A stretch of DNA of 64,000 bases, from assembly GCA_006937955.1 (NCBI GenBank), contig SSNP01000006.1:6814997-6878996 (forward strand), in the 5' to 3' direction. How positions within the stretch are numbered: the first letter of the stretch is position 1; each line of letters opens with the position of its first letter. Under the pieces are notes generated by a model. That model was not told where the DNA came from. It was given only the letters and a program-made list of their open reading frames with translations, and made no database searches. Of this stretch, positions 42,047 through 54,285 are shown piece by piece. A program made the position numbers and the translations under genes. This DNA comes from Pachypanchax playfairii. Lineage: Eukaryota; Chordata; Actinopteri; Cyprinodontiformes; Aplocheilidae.

Positions 42047-42882
42047 CAGAGGCGGAGCTAGAGGGGGGGCCGGGGGGGGGCGCAATATACACCAAGTAAT
42101 GCTGGCTTCAAGTAGCATGGGAAGTTGTGAAGAGGAGATTACCAGTGTGTGTGCCTTTGTTGAATTGAAACACTGGAGGCTATCCTCAACTGACTGCGAG
42201 CTAGCATCTGCTCTAAAGAGATGAAACCAATCACAGTATTTTTAAAGGCAACACTAACAACAACAACACAATTTTTTATATACTCAATTAATCCTATCAA
42301 TTAGAACCATTAGAACACAGAACATCTCCAGAGAGCAGAGGGCAGCTACTCAAAGCACCCAGGGAGCAGTGGGTGGGGGTTAAAGATCTTGCTCGGCACC
42401 TGGATGAACCACTTTGGGCGCTTGAGCAAGGTCCTTAACCCCCACTCACTGCTCCCTGGGTGCTTTGAGTAGCTGCCTTCTGCTCTCTGGAGATGTTCTG
42501 TGTTCTAATTGGTTCTAATGTTCTGTGTTCCTCCAGAGATGGGTAAAATGCAGTGATTTGAATTTCCCCGGTTGAGGATTTATTGAGTATAAAAAAAAAA
42601 TTTGAAATTACAATGTTATGAATATTTTTTTTTTAAATCTGTATGCCATTTCACTGCATGGTGTAGGCTGTAAACTAACCATTTAACAACAACAGTAAAG
42701 AACAGTAAAGAAAAAATGTGTCTTAAAATACACATATGTATATGTGTGTGTCTGTGTATATAGATATAGTACTGGTACTTGTCATTCTCAACTGTGTTAG
42801 TTGTCATTTTCAGTTGACCCCCCAGAGATATCCTTGGCCCCCCCATGGCCCCCCCAACGATAAAAGTCTAGCTCCGCCACTG
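42047..42882. mobile_element. hAT element CAGAGGCGGAGCTAGA with internal snapback
   Basis: 836 bp. Ends CAGAGGCGGAGCTAGA and TCTAGCTCCGCCACTG, flanked by perfect 8-bp duplications tgtgtcac (42039-42046 and 42883-42890). G- and C-runs lie just inside the ends. Within it, 42299-42530 is a separate long hairpin. Confidence 0.9.
42299..42530. repeat. long inverted repeat (snapback)
   Basis: Two arms of about 80 bp (left: AACACAGAACATCTCCAGAG and AGCACCCAGGGAGCAGTG; right: their near-perfect complement ending CTCTGGAGATGTTCTGTG) around a spacer of about 50 bp. It would form a strong hairpin. Confidence 0.85.
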
Positions 42883-42906
42883 TGTGTCACTAAGCATCTC
42901 TTATAT

Positions 42907-43526
42907 TTAAAGACCCATTCTGACTAAAAATCTTGTTTTTCATGTTGTTAACATGTCCTTGAGGTATTTTTCTGATGCTAGAGGACATGTCTTAAGAAAG
43001 GTAAACTCATAATTTCATTCAAATTGCTATGAATCAGTAGTAGATGCCAACATGTGGCATAAAAAAGACTGGATTTGTGATGTAGAAAATCCTCTGGACG
43101 GGTCACAAGCTTCTGCTCTGATCTGCCCCGCCCGCTCAGGCTCTGAGGAGTAGACAAGATGATGACGGATCAACACTTATGTGCTGTACGTGTGTTTTCC
43201 CCATCCGAGCTGGCTCAAAACTGTACAGTCTGATAGCTTCAATATTGCTCACTATTTTTATTGCACCAGTGTAGCTGTAAGCTAGTGGTAGCGCTAGCAT
43301 AAACAGAGAGCGCTCAGCAATGGGGAGGGGCGGGGCATCCTCCACACCAACGGTTCTACCCACAGAACAGAGGCAAATTGCTAATGGGCTATTGCCGCTA
43401 TGCAGAAAGTACTTCCTAGAAAACAACACAGGTTTTGTGATTATAGGAAAAAACGGCAAAATCGTCATTTGAAGACCACTGAGACGCTTTAAAATATCTC
43501 AACAGATGATCAGAGTGGGTCTTTAA
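42907..43526. mobile_element. TTAA MITE family AGACCCACTC, copy 3
   Basis: 620 bp with ends TTAAAGACCCATTCTGAC and ATCAGAGTGGGTCTTTAA. Longer than copy 1 because of an internal segment near 43090-43260. Confidence 0.86.
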
Positions 43527-45747
43527 AACAACTGTAACACGGTAAAAAAAGAAGTAAAGGAGTATCTAAAATTTTAAAAATCCAGGTGTATGTGGTCTTT
43601 TTTTAAATACCCCTCTGTTCACCTGAACATGCTCACACAAGCAGGAGTCAACAGATTATGGTTTAGTAATAATTAATATTCCCGTCTTTTTAGAAGTCAA
43701 TGTAGAAGGTATTCAAAATGAAATGCAGATTTTCTTTATGTTAATTCATTATTTGCCCATAAGTATAATATTTTCAAGATGTGCATTTCATAATCTTCTA
43801 GTTTTTGGAGAAAAGAAAAAAAAAATTGATGATCTGATTCTGAGTTTTTCTTTTTTGGTCTTCTGTTGTTCATTGTTTTCCATCAGCTCTCCTGATGTTG
43901 CTTTGCTACCCACACCTGTGAATCATTTGTAATCACCTTGTCCTCATTCAGTAATCGTCCCTCCCTGAATATCTGTCCCTCAGTTTCTCACTTTGTTTTT
44001 ATATCCTTTGTTGCCTGTTCCTGTCGTCTTTGCCTCTGGTCCTTATTAAGTAGTTTTTAAGTTTACTCTTTAATAAACCCAATTCAGTTGCTTCTTACTT
44101 AATCTTGGGTCAAACTCAAATTACACACCTTACATTATTTTTGGTATCATCTTCCACAAGATCTAGCTCATTTTTGCCATCACAGCTCAAACAAATGATT
44201 AAACTCCTCAACCCAATTCAGATAACACTTCGACTCCCTCCTGCTAAGCCACGAATACAAAAAGTTAATTTGGTAATATAAAGCAGCTTCATTCCTGGAA
44301 GCTGCACTGTTAGTTATATCATAATCTATTCAAGTTAATCCAAGAGTTGTTTGCAATAATTACAAAAACAAATCCCCAGGATTGAATACAGGCTGGTCCA
44401 AATCAAAAGTAACTTTGAAGAGGAAAAGGAGTTTCAAACAGTTTATTTCATCCCATGTGCTCAAACTGACAAAGCCATAAAACTCCACACACGTCGTTTG
44501 AACAGTGTTAATAAAATCTGAAACATGTACATCCCAAAGGAAACAAAGCACTTTAGGTTTGATGGTGAGACTGAAGTAAGACAAAAGTTACAGTGACGGC
44601 AACTTGGAGACACATCCAGCAAGCAGCTTTAATTAGGAGCTGTGCTGAAGGTGCAACAGAGAATCAACAGGACTAATATCCTTCACAACTCATTTGGTTT
44701 AACTGAAAGCCAGAGGCAAGGTGTGAATTTCCACTGCTGAGCTGCTGCCAGCTTGGCCTCCGCCCTCCTGTCTCCTCAGCTGCAGCAGGTCAGCCAGGAG
44801 AAGTTAACCAGCTGTAAAGCAGACAGTCACTGCAGGCCATGAAATGCACCCAGTAACCCATATAAAACACAAACCCTTCCAAAATAAAACACTCGTCTGG
44901 TTCTCAGTCTGTTGTTTGAATTCGATAAGAAAAGCTTCTTACATAAGATGGGAGGAGAGCAGAGAGTGTCACCTCTGTTCGGGTCTGTGGGAATCTGTTT
45001 TACAGCTTCATTTAAGCTTTACGGGAACACAATTTAGTTTTAATGTGAATAATAATTCAACAGTGGAATTACTGTATTGGAAAAATATAAAATTTCCATT
45101 TCTGGCAGGATGTGTGAGTTGACAGGTAGAAAACTATACGAATGCGCACACACAAGGTTTAGAAGCTCCAGGCTACATGAGTTAATGAAGGAAAGAAGGA
45201 TGAACAGGAAGGAATAAATAATGACCCAACGACCAGCCAAAGATATAAAATAACAAGCGTGTGAATTTTCTTCCGATTCAGTCAATTCTCTGTAGATTCA
45301 TTCAAAAACTCAGATTCATGCTGAAGCAGAATGTGTTGGATCTTACACTGGATGGTCTGAATTACAACACAAATCAAACATCTCGTTTTGGGTCTGTCTA
45401 CTTTTGCCCTGGGGCTGCGAAACAACTCTACTGGACTGTGTTGCTCATTTAGAGCGGAAGAGAACCGTCAGCATCCAGATGACCATAAAAAGACAAGATC
45501 CTGCTCTGTATGGACTACTTAGATCTAATATGGATGGACATCAGCCTCGTCAAAGACAATAAAGATCATGGAAAGGAGGATAAGGAGAATCACATTAGAG
45601 CAATTTTTGAATAATTGTAATAAAGCATAACAAAGCTAAATGGCATGTCATCACTTTAACTGAACTTTTAGAGTTAGTTCATGTTTGGACTACCAAAATG
45701 TTTTAGGTTTCTTTAAGAACGTGGCTACATCAAAAAGAATAATTACT
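43527..45747. other. unrecognised intronic sequence
   Basis: 2.2 kb. 43840-44090 has a LINE 3'-untranslated-like T-rich stretch (CACACCTGTGAATCATTTG). Otherwise nothing identified. Confidence 0.4.
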
Positions 45748-46406
45748 TTAAAGGTACAGTATGTAAGAATTAGACCTTGTTGTCAAATCTGAGTCCCTCA
45801 ATTCATGTAGGAAAAAAAAAAACATCTCAGCCACTCACCCCCTCCCCCTCCCTGATTTTTCTGCTGAGCTGCCAATTGACCTTTCACTGGCCCCGCCCCC
45901 AAAATGGCCACTGACCAATCACACAACTGTTACTATGTGACCAGATCCGACAAACATTAATTCCGAACAACATGGTGAAGCGGTGCGCCCACATCTACTA
46001 ACTAGACGTCAGGGGGAGTTCGGTGCTGAGGAGCGTCCCGAGAGGTAGTGCCAGGTCCACCAGGGGATGAGCGTGCGCCAGCTTGGGATTGCTGATGCAG
46101 ATTGCTGGTGGGGGTAACGCAGGGGGCGAGCTTTAGAGGTGCTGGCAGCTGGGAGTGCTCACTGGCTGAGAGGGAGGCTGGCTTTGAGAGGACAGACGTA
46201 ACTCGGCAGAGATGATATGGAGAGAGAAAAGGCTGGTTCGATTTGGAGGATGTCGCAAAGGTTTTGCTCCAGAAAAGGTCTCTGACAAGCATGGGAATAC
46301 CTCTTCCAGTCATGATAATCTGTTGTGCTGGTTGTTTTTGTCAGACATAGCAACAGTAACTAAGGGGGGCGGGACTTGGCGAAAAGTCAATTGCGGGAGT
46401 TACATT
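45748..46406. mobile_element. TTAA-type element (TATGTAAGAATTAGACC family)
   Basis: Left end TTAAAGGTACAGTATGTAAG; the same opening recurs at 63946-64000. The right end is eroded (GGGAGTTACATTC near 46395-46407 instead of the expected complement). Minus-strand open frame 46002-46313 has no protein-like features. Confidence 0.55.
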
Positions 46407-46524
46407 CTAAAAATAAGCCGCAATAGGCAAAATCCGAGAAGTAGTCGACTTCCACCTACTCGACGCAGAATAGTCACGTATGTCGCGTATTGATGACGTG
46501 CAGGTCAAATGGAACGTGACATGG

Positions 46525-46713
46525 CAGTTCAGACTGAAGTCGCATGGCAAAAGATCGGATACATATCAGATTTAGGACCACACGCTGAAGTGGTCGCATT
46601 TGAAAAAATCTGATCTGTGTCGTTCAGATTGTCACAAAAAGATCAGATACAAGTCAGATAGGGGCAAAAAAATCGTATCTGGGTCACTTCAGCCTGCAGT
46701 CTGAACGTAGCCT
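46525..46713. repeat. palindromic MITE-like fragment
   Basis: GTTCAGACTGAAGTCGCATG at the left and ACTTCAGCCTGCAGTCTGAA at the right are roughly complementary, and the block ends GTCTGAACGTAGCCT. Left terminus missing, so family and target site cannot be fixed. Confidence 0.45.
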
Positions 46714-49700
46714 AATAGGTGAATATTAATGAGAGAGCTTCATTCTTAACAATAAATGTTTCTACAGTTATACAGACCACCATCTGTCGCACATAATCAA
46801 CCATATTTCATGTAATGTTCATTACTCTACCGGCCCTCTTTTCTTAAATAAATCGAAACTTCAGTAACTCTCTAAGCAGCCACGAACATTTATAACTGGA
46901 AAAAGTAAGAAAATCTCTTAGGATTCAAAAGGGAAGTGGAAAAGAAAAGGAAATGAAAAAAACAAGTGCAGATAAGTTCATCTGTTAAACTGCTTTGCCC
47001 TAATACAAAGTAGATCTTTGAAACTGGCAGACATGTTAAGTTTAGGAGCCAGGGTTACTATCACACGAGAAGCTCCAGCGCCTCCGGAGGGATGGGGGGG
47101 GTGGGGGGGGGACTGGGTTCGATTAAACGGACCAAAAACAAACCAGGACGGAAATGATGAAAGGAGGTCTAGAGGGAGAGAGAGAACATCTGCCTCCACA
47201 GCCAAAATGACAAACAGGCACAGAGAGACAACCAAGAGAGCAGATCCAGTTTAGTCCAAGAAAATCCACAAACATATGTTTTAAACACACACACACACAC
47301 TCACACTTCCCACATGCTCTTTTCAGCATAAATCACTGCTGTTTTACAGCAAAGAGAATGAACTGAAAATATTGACATTACTGTTCAAGTCCAACCAATA
47401 AAAACCTGAAGCGGAGTCAGACGGAGTTTTATCAGGAAGACTGAACGACACGGTTCTGTTACTGATTGAAATGTATCAGCAGAGAAAAAAATAATCAGTT
47501 TGGATCACTTCAAATTGATTTTTAATCCAACAGGGAGGAATTATTGTGAAAAATGAATCAAAACCACCCTTTTGTTGCATCACGATTAAGTGTAAAATGA
47601 AATTAGAAACAGGATACAAACATTAGATTTTTAATTCTGGCTCAATAACTACATATCAGAGACTGACTCTCTGAAAAGAACCAGTTAGTACTGCCGACTC
47701 AAATAAATCACTAAAAGAGCATCATAAAAGTAAATATGATGAGTTTTTACCACTGACTTAATTAAAGAACGTGGAGACAAACATTTAAATAGCTTAATTA
47801 CTAGATTTTAACCTCCAACATGACAACGTTTTCATCAGTGTTTCTTTGTTAGTTTGTCCATTTGGGTGGATTTTGCTGAAAATTTCAGGAAAAGTCAGAA
47901 ATTGTGCAAAAATTAAAAATGTTAATTTTTTTTCTTTGGAGGGGGGTTAGGATCTAAAATTCCTGATACTTTGATCCAGCAAAAAAAAAAAATGGGAAAA
48001 TTGTAAGAACAAATGATGGTATAAACCTGCAACAAATACCAAAAGATAGTGTTATGGATTGTTAGATGCAAACTAATTGATTTGATGAAATTGGATGGAT
48101 TCTTTGTCTATTGTTGTTTTTTAGTTTTGGTTACCATGGTTCCTGCAGTTGATTGGGACTCATAAGTTCCACCTGGGAGGAGGAGCACACCTGCTGTTGG
48201 AATCAGTGGGAGGGCTTTATAAGACAGAGCAGAATCTTTCTCAGATGGCTTTTTGGGACGTTTGCAAAGCACATGTCAGTAGTGTTTTAAGACTTTTGAG
48301 ATCAGATTGTCAATTTGTTGTTGGCTTTCTGTGAGTTTAAGACTTGGTCCGTTTACAGTTTGCACAAACAGATACACCTTTGTTTTCCTCATATCTCCAC
48401 CTTTGGTTTGTTTTCTTCACATTATTATTCCGTCTATCCTTTGATAGAACCAGTGGGTAGTAGTGTGGATTTTTTTTCTCATTACTACCTTTTAGAACTC
48501 ATTTGTACACTTTTGTTTTGGAGTTTGGGTGTGGTTGTGGGCTGTTTTGTTAGTTTTCCGATTATACGACAACAAGCCTGAGTCACACTTGGGTTTTGCT
48601 TTTGGGAAAACATAACAATAGTCGTGACTCTGTAGAATCAGAAGTATGTAAAAGATTTGTTCCCTCAAACTCGATGAGCTTGATCCAGAAGAAAACCACC
48701 ATTACTGAAAAAGTGATTTTCATGAAATGAAATGTTTTCGTGGTCAATAAATGCGATAATATCGATACAACAAAGGTGAGACTGTTTTTTTTGTGCAAAT
48801 CACAATGTGTGAGGAACTGAGGTGCCTGGTGGAGGTTTGAGCTTTGACACTAAAAAACAGTTAAACACAAAATGAAATGACCAGATTACAAAAATTGCTG
48901 AAATTTCAAAAACTCTAAAATAAAAATACCATATCCAGTTAACAGTTTACTGCAGCACAGGTACAACGGGAGTTTTCCATGTAAATAGATTCAAACATTG
49001 TGCTCAAAAGCCAACTTGAATCTTTTCTGTCTCTCACATTGGGCCAGACGTATTTCTCATACTTCCTCTGCCCTTGATATAATAAATGACATGTCCGACA
49101 CAACAACTATATATTTTGGGTATTATTGTAGACGAAGTACCAATTTTTGGGATCCTATAATATTTGCGGCTACTTAAATCCGTCTGTTTTCTAAAGAGTA
49201 AAACAATATGTATAAAGGGAAGCCCTCTAATCCTGTGAAGAAGATGACAAATACGGACAGAGGCCGGATCATTTGTGGTCAAATCTTGTTAAGTTGGATC
49301 TTAAATTCCAGGGCTTTCCCCTAAAATAACAATGTTCACATGTGAAGAAAGTCTCCACAAACAGCAGAGGCTTCCCTTCCATGCTCAAAGTTCATAAGAG
49401 GACAACAGAGAATGATTAAAATCTAAAGATATTGTTTTTTTCTGAAGTCTTTCCATTTCTAATTAAGCTGCTATTTCATGTGTTGGAACTAGGCTCCACC
49501 AGCAGGTCTTCTTATGTTTCAGATTTACATGTTGTCCTAATATAAGCAAAATCACAAAGCAACATGTCCAGAGTTCATGTTTGGCGCACTGGAAGTCACA
49601 AAAGTTTTCTAACATGTAAAGTATGGGTCATCTGAACCTGGAAAACGTTGGGAATCTTATCTTGTGGAAGGTGAAAAGGACCTAAATTACATCACCCGTG

Positions 49701-50634
49701 CTCTACTGAAGTCTGGTGTACTCTCAAACTAGACTGTAGGGAGAAAAGGAGGGTTAAGTTGAGATGTTGATGCTGCACAGCTGTCAGAAAGAACCTCCGT
49801 AGATCCCCTGCAAAGGAGAGGAACTATCCATGTGATGCAAAGGGTCTTTGGAAAGGAAACTGTTGAAGATTAGTGGCTAATTCATGGTTGTTTTCCAGTT
49901 TATTAGTCGATCCTCCTATTGAAAGAGGCTGAATTCACTGCAATTGCTAGATGTCTCTAAAGGATTCCCAAGAAAAGCTTGTCCTTCTGGCTTACTGAAG
50001 ACTCTAGGAACTCAGAGAATCTAGAAGATCAAAGCAAACCACTGAACAATTGTACAAACACAAACTGGTTTCCAAGTTACTGTCCCTAATTACAGACATC
50101 AGCACACTGAGAAATGCTGCAGTAGAAAGCTGAAATATGGTTTCAGTAAACTTGAAGGAACACAGCATGACATTCAGAGTTTTATCACTAACATCTTTAA
50201 AGAAAGTGGGCTGTTGTATCACCAAAATCCCACCAAATCCACGCTATTGTCAGACTGTGTAAAGAAAAGGAAAAGAATGTCTGTCACGATTGCATTATTA
50301 AGTAAACTAATATATATATCAGCACGATTAATGTTTGCAAAGTTACATTTAAATAAACTACAAGATGTCTGGAACAATATATGTTGGCTCCATGTTTGGT
50401 GAACACCTCATATTAAAGGTGGAAAATGAAACATGAACACCACAACAACAGAACAAGGCCTCCGGCCATCTGGTTAACTGGCTCGTAACCCGTCACCCCT
50501 CCGTGCGCTTTGATGCTGAGGTCGACCAATATTCCTCACCAAACCCGCTCTGATCTCCGATCTGAGAAGGACAACAAAATATTGTGCATTCAGTTCACTA
50601 ATCAAACTCTCCAGCCCCCGCTGATCAAACACTA
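46714..50634. other. unrecognised intronic or flanking sequence
   Basis: 3.9 kb with a G-rich tract at about 47093-47110, a CA repeat at about 47286-47300, and otherwise no feature that I can support. 48050-48600 looks repeat-derived (T-rich with CACCTGGGAGGAGGAGCACA) but has no visible ends. Confidence 0.4.
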
Positions 50635-51326
50635 GCTACGTTTACATGCGCCAAATTTCCCCAATCTTGGTCGATCGGAATTCCCAAATCCCTGTTTACA
50701 TGGACACTAACTGAAATGATCTGATCATGCCATGAGTACACATGCACCAAGCACTCGATCAGGTTAAATGAGTTGAGCATGCGCACAGCGAGTTGTCTTT
50801 CCAGGGGAAGAAAAAAAAGTAAACAAACTCCGTCCTTTCTGCACGTCTTTCCCGCCCCATCGTGTGCTCGAGCTGACTCACGTTATCCCCAATATGGACC
50901 TTCTGCGGGTGATTACCGTTATGTTTGGGTTTTTACTGGTCGCATTAACCAAGCTAGCGGCTGAATACATATTGCTACTGCTCCTCCACCACAGGAGAGG
51001 AGAGCAGGATGACAGGATGACTGCACCAGCAGACCACTTCTGTTTACTTCCCGCTATGTTTTCTACTTGGGTCTGCGAAAGCGGAAAGACGTCACGCTGA
51101 AGTTGTACGCATGCGTAGTGGGCTTTTTTCACCCTTTCTTTCCGAATGGGTGTATACATGCACGTCTATCCGAATGAAGATCGGACAAAACCACCCCTCT
51201 CGATTGTCAAATTTCTTTCGGATCAGGCTGCATCGGATCAAAACATTCTGATTGACATGTTTACATGACGTCTTTTTTATTCGATTGGGCGTTTATTCCA
51301 ATTAAATGTGCCCATGTAAACGTAGC
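50635..51326. mobile_element. TA-flanked element GCTACGTTTACATG, copy 2 (692 bp)
   Basis: Perfect 14-bp ends GCTACGTTTACATG and CATGTAAACGTAGC with TA flanks (50633-50634 and 51327-51328). Nearly identical to 21225-21930 apart from a small deletion near the left end and scattered substitutions. Keeps the 78-codon frame (50864-51100). Confidence 0.88.
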
Positions 51327-52143
51327 TAGTGATTCTGATAAAAAGTAGACTCCTACCTGTAGCTCAGTCATCGACTCAGTCCATGGCAAAGAGCTCATGA
51401 AGCTGCCACGGCTCTTAACGAGCAAACCAAAACTTCCTGCAGTCCCGCCCTAAGATCTTCTATCCTCCTCACACCATCCTAACTTCTCTCTTCTCCAGCC
51501 ACACAATCCTCTGACGTATCCTCCAGCTGAACCCACAGACCGGATTTCCCACACTTCAGCCACCTGCAGCTCTGTGTTAGAATGAGCTGCTAATAAGACT
51601 TTTTCACACGACCCTGCTCGTCACATGTCAGGAAACCCCTATGGCAAGCAAATAAGGTATATAACCACATCATATCCCTGGGGCTTCCAGCTGCTTGATC
51701 TGCAGACTCCACAGTACCAGCCTTGCTGTGCCGGACTATTCAAGGTATTATAGGCAACCCACAATGGTGCCCGCTTCTCTGCCCACTATTGGCTGGTAGA
51801 GGTAAACAAAATGCCAACAATATGTCCGTCAAAATTAATACTTTATTAGATTTAACTAAGAATATAATTCCTAAAGAAAATACTGTATTTTCAGTCTACA
51901 CCCATCTAAACATTCAGCGGAGGAATTATTTTGTTAAAAAGATTGCTTTTTATGACAATATTTCATATCCCACCTTTAACTGTCAGCACGGTGGTGGAAG
52001 GCTGATGGTTTGGGCACCTTGCCATCATTGAACTCCTTTGTATACCAAAGTATTCTAGAGTTAAGGGTAGGCTTGTTTGTCACTAGTATTTCCTCTGTGC
52101 AGAATGAACATGCACAGATATAAAACCTTACGAATACATAAAC

Positions 52144-52356
52144 CAGGGGTGGGCAACTCCAGGCCTCAAGGGCCACTATCCTGCACATTTTAGATGTTCC
52201 CCTGTTTCACCACACCTGCTGCAGATGAACAGGTCGTTAACAGGCTTCTATAGGACTTGCTGAGAGGTTGCAGATTTGAATCAGGTGTGGTGAAACAGGG
52301 GAACATCTAAAATGTGCAGGATAGTGGCCCTCGAGGCCTGGAGTTGCCCACCCCTG
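52144..52356. mobile_element. hAT miniature element (213 bp), intact
   Basis: CAGGGGTGGGCAACTCCAGG to CTGGAGTTGCCCACCCCTG with a perfect 8-bp duplication acataaac (52136-52143 and 52357-52364). Nearly complete fold-back structure. Youngest-looking copy of its family here. Confidence 0.93.
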
Positions 52357-52364
52357 ACATAAAC

Positions 52365-53510
52365 AGAGAAGGAGTGTTGTCAAATGACTGTTTCACAGCT
52401 GCATGGTTTACATCTTCTCCAGCTGAGGAAAGTCCTATTAGTGCCAGTTTACAGCTCTACTGTCTCCTCACTACTTCAGCTCTGTTCTTGTTTTTTACTC
52501 ACCAAGGACACTCAGCTTGTAATGCGAGTCTATTTTACAGCATCCCTGGTCTATAAACGCGGCAGCAGTAGTCATCAATTAAGTCTTTTTTTACAGACAT
52601 AAGTCTCATTTAACTAGGGAAAAGGACAGAACGGAGACATGTGGCGTGGATGAAGGAACTGAAACAGTCACGAAATATCTGTGGGCAGCCATGACAATGT
52701 GTTCATTTAAACCATAAAAAACTGAACGACTCAAATACTTTATACAATAACAGAGAAAAGGTTTAGATGGCAGGGGAAAAAAACCCATGTGTCGTTTCTT
52801 GCATTGAACATAAGGTGGATCTTGTACTCACAAAGTGAAAGTAACAGTTTTCTTTCTCTATGCTAATCAGCTGAAAATCCTAACATCAACACCATCTCAT
52901 TAAAAAAACAACAAAGTATTAACACTGATACAGCAAAGTTGTCAATAAAATGAGAAAACAAATTAGGACTTAATTCGCGACTACATTTCAGCAAATTAGT
53001 TTATTACAATTTACAGTTTGTGTAAATATTTTTGCAAATAAATAGCGTAAAAACTGCAAACTGGTCAAATCCACGACGAACTTTATTAAATGCGAACATT
53101 AACTTCCACCAATCGCACAACAGCAATGGCAGCCCACAAGCTAAGTATCACAAGACATTTTGGGATTAAAACTTTATTTGTTTTCAGTGCATATAACAAC
53201 AATAACTGTGGTAATAAAACTTTTTTTCTAAATGGATTACCAGTACTGTTAATGATGGACATGATGAGACACTAACCCTACTAACGTTTCCGCCAGTATT
53301 GTATGCCACATGACACATGCATTGAAATTGCATTGTTTAGAAAGACTCGTATCAGGCCCCAACCGCGAACATTCTTATTTGCAAAAATATACTTATGGAC
53401 CCCAACCGTGAAATATTTCAGCAAAAATATTTGCGTATATGGTATTATTAATTTATTTGCAGCTTCAACATATGCAAGTGTTGTAGCTTCAACTTTAATG
53501 TGATGTTAAC
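52365..53510. other. unrecognised sequence
   Basis: 1.1 kb without recognised coding or repeat features; likewise 51329-52135. Confidence 0.4.
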
Positions 53511-54277
53511 TAGTGCTGTCATGAGATTAAAAATTGGATGAGATTAATTAATTAATAAAGCAGTAATTAATTAATCTAATTAATCTTACTTTTAATCTAA
53601 TTTAATAATAGCTAAAAAAACACTATTGTTATCCATGGTTCCGTCGGGACGTTTTTGAAAAGTAAATTTTCCATTCATGGGACCGACAACTCTAACTAAC
53701 CGCTTTTGCTCACCTTGCCGTCACTGGAAGTCAATTAGCAGCCAATAGATGTCTACCTTAGAGTGATTAATCCAGGGCTTAATTTGAGCCGGAACAAGAT
53801 CCGAGAACTGTCTTATTTTGAAAGGGTGTGTTCCGGTAACTGTTTGCTAGGATCCGTTAAAGGCGCCAGTTGGGTTAGATAACAGCAGCATCAAAATACC
53901 AAAAAGGCAGTATAACTTACTTCTTCTGGGTTTATCATAACTTTCTCTAGCCCTGCTTGACAATTTACACCGCTTGGTCTGGTCCGATGGTTGTGTATGT
54001 ATGTGCGTTCATACATGTCTATGTGTGCGTTCCGGTATCAGTCAGTGAATTCTGGTCTCATAACTTTTGATTTACAAATTGAGCACTGGATTAATCCCTT
54101 TGTACAACTCCAGCACAAGAAGCCGAAATACTAAAAAATGATTTTATTTAAAAGCAACTCAAAAGCAGAAACTGTAAATATAGATTAAAAATTTGATTAA
54201 TGCGATTAAGAAATATAATGCACCAAATATGGCTGTAATTAATTAATCGCACCTAAAGCAATAATTTGACACCCCTA
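53511..54277. mobile_element. hAT-like element TAGTGCTGTCA, 767 bp
   Basis: Ends TAGTGCTGTCA and TGACACCCCTA are short imperfect inverted repeats, flanked by perfect 8-bp duplications atgttaac (53503-53510 and 54278-54285). AT-rich internal ends (AATTAATTAATC) fold back on each other. No transposase frame. Confidence 0.85.
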
Positions 54278-54285
54278 ATGTTAAC

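Noticed and set aside
43136..43468. 110-codon minus-strand frame
   Set aside because: Lies inside the third copy of the AGACCCACTC MITE, and the frame is not preserved in the other copies.
46002..46313. Minus-strand frame rich in Pro/Ser
   Set aside because: Lies within a TTAA-type repeat and shows no conserved motif or splice context.
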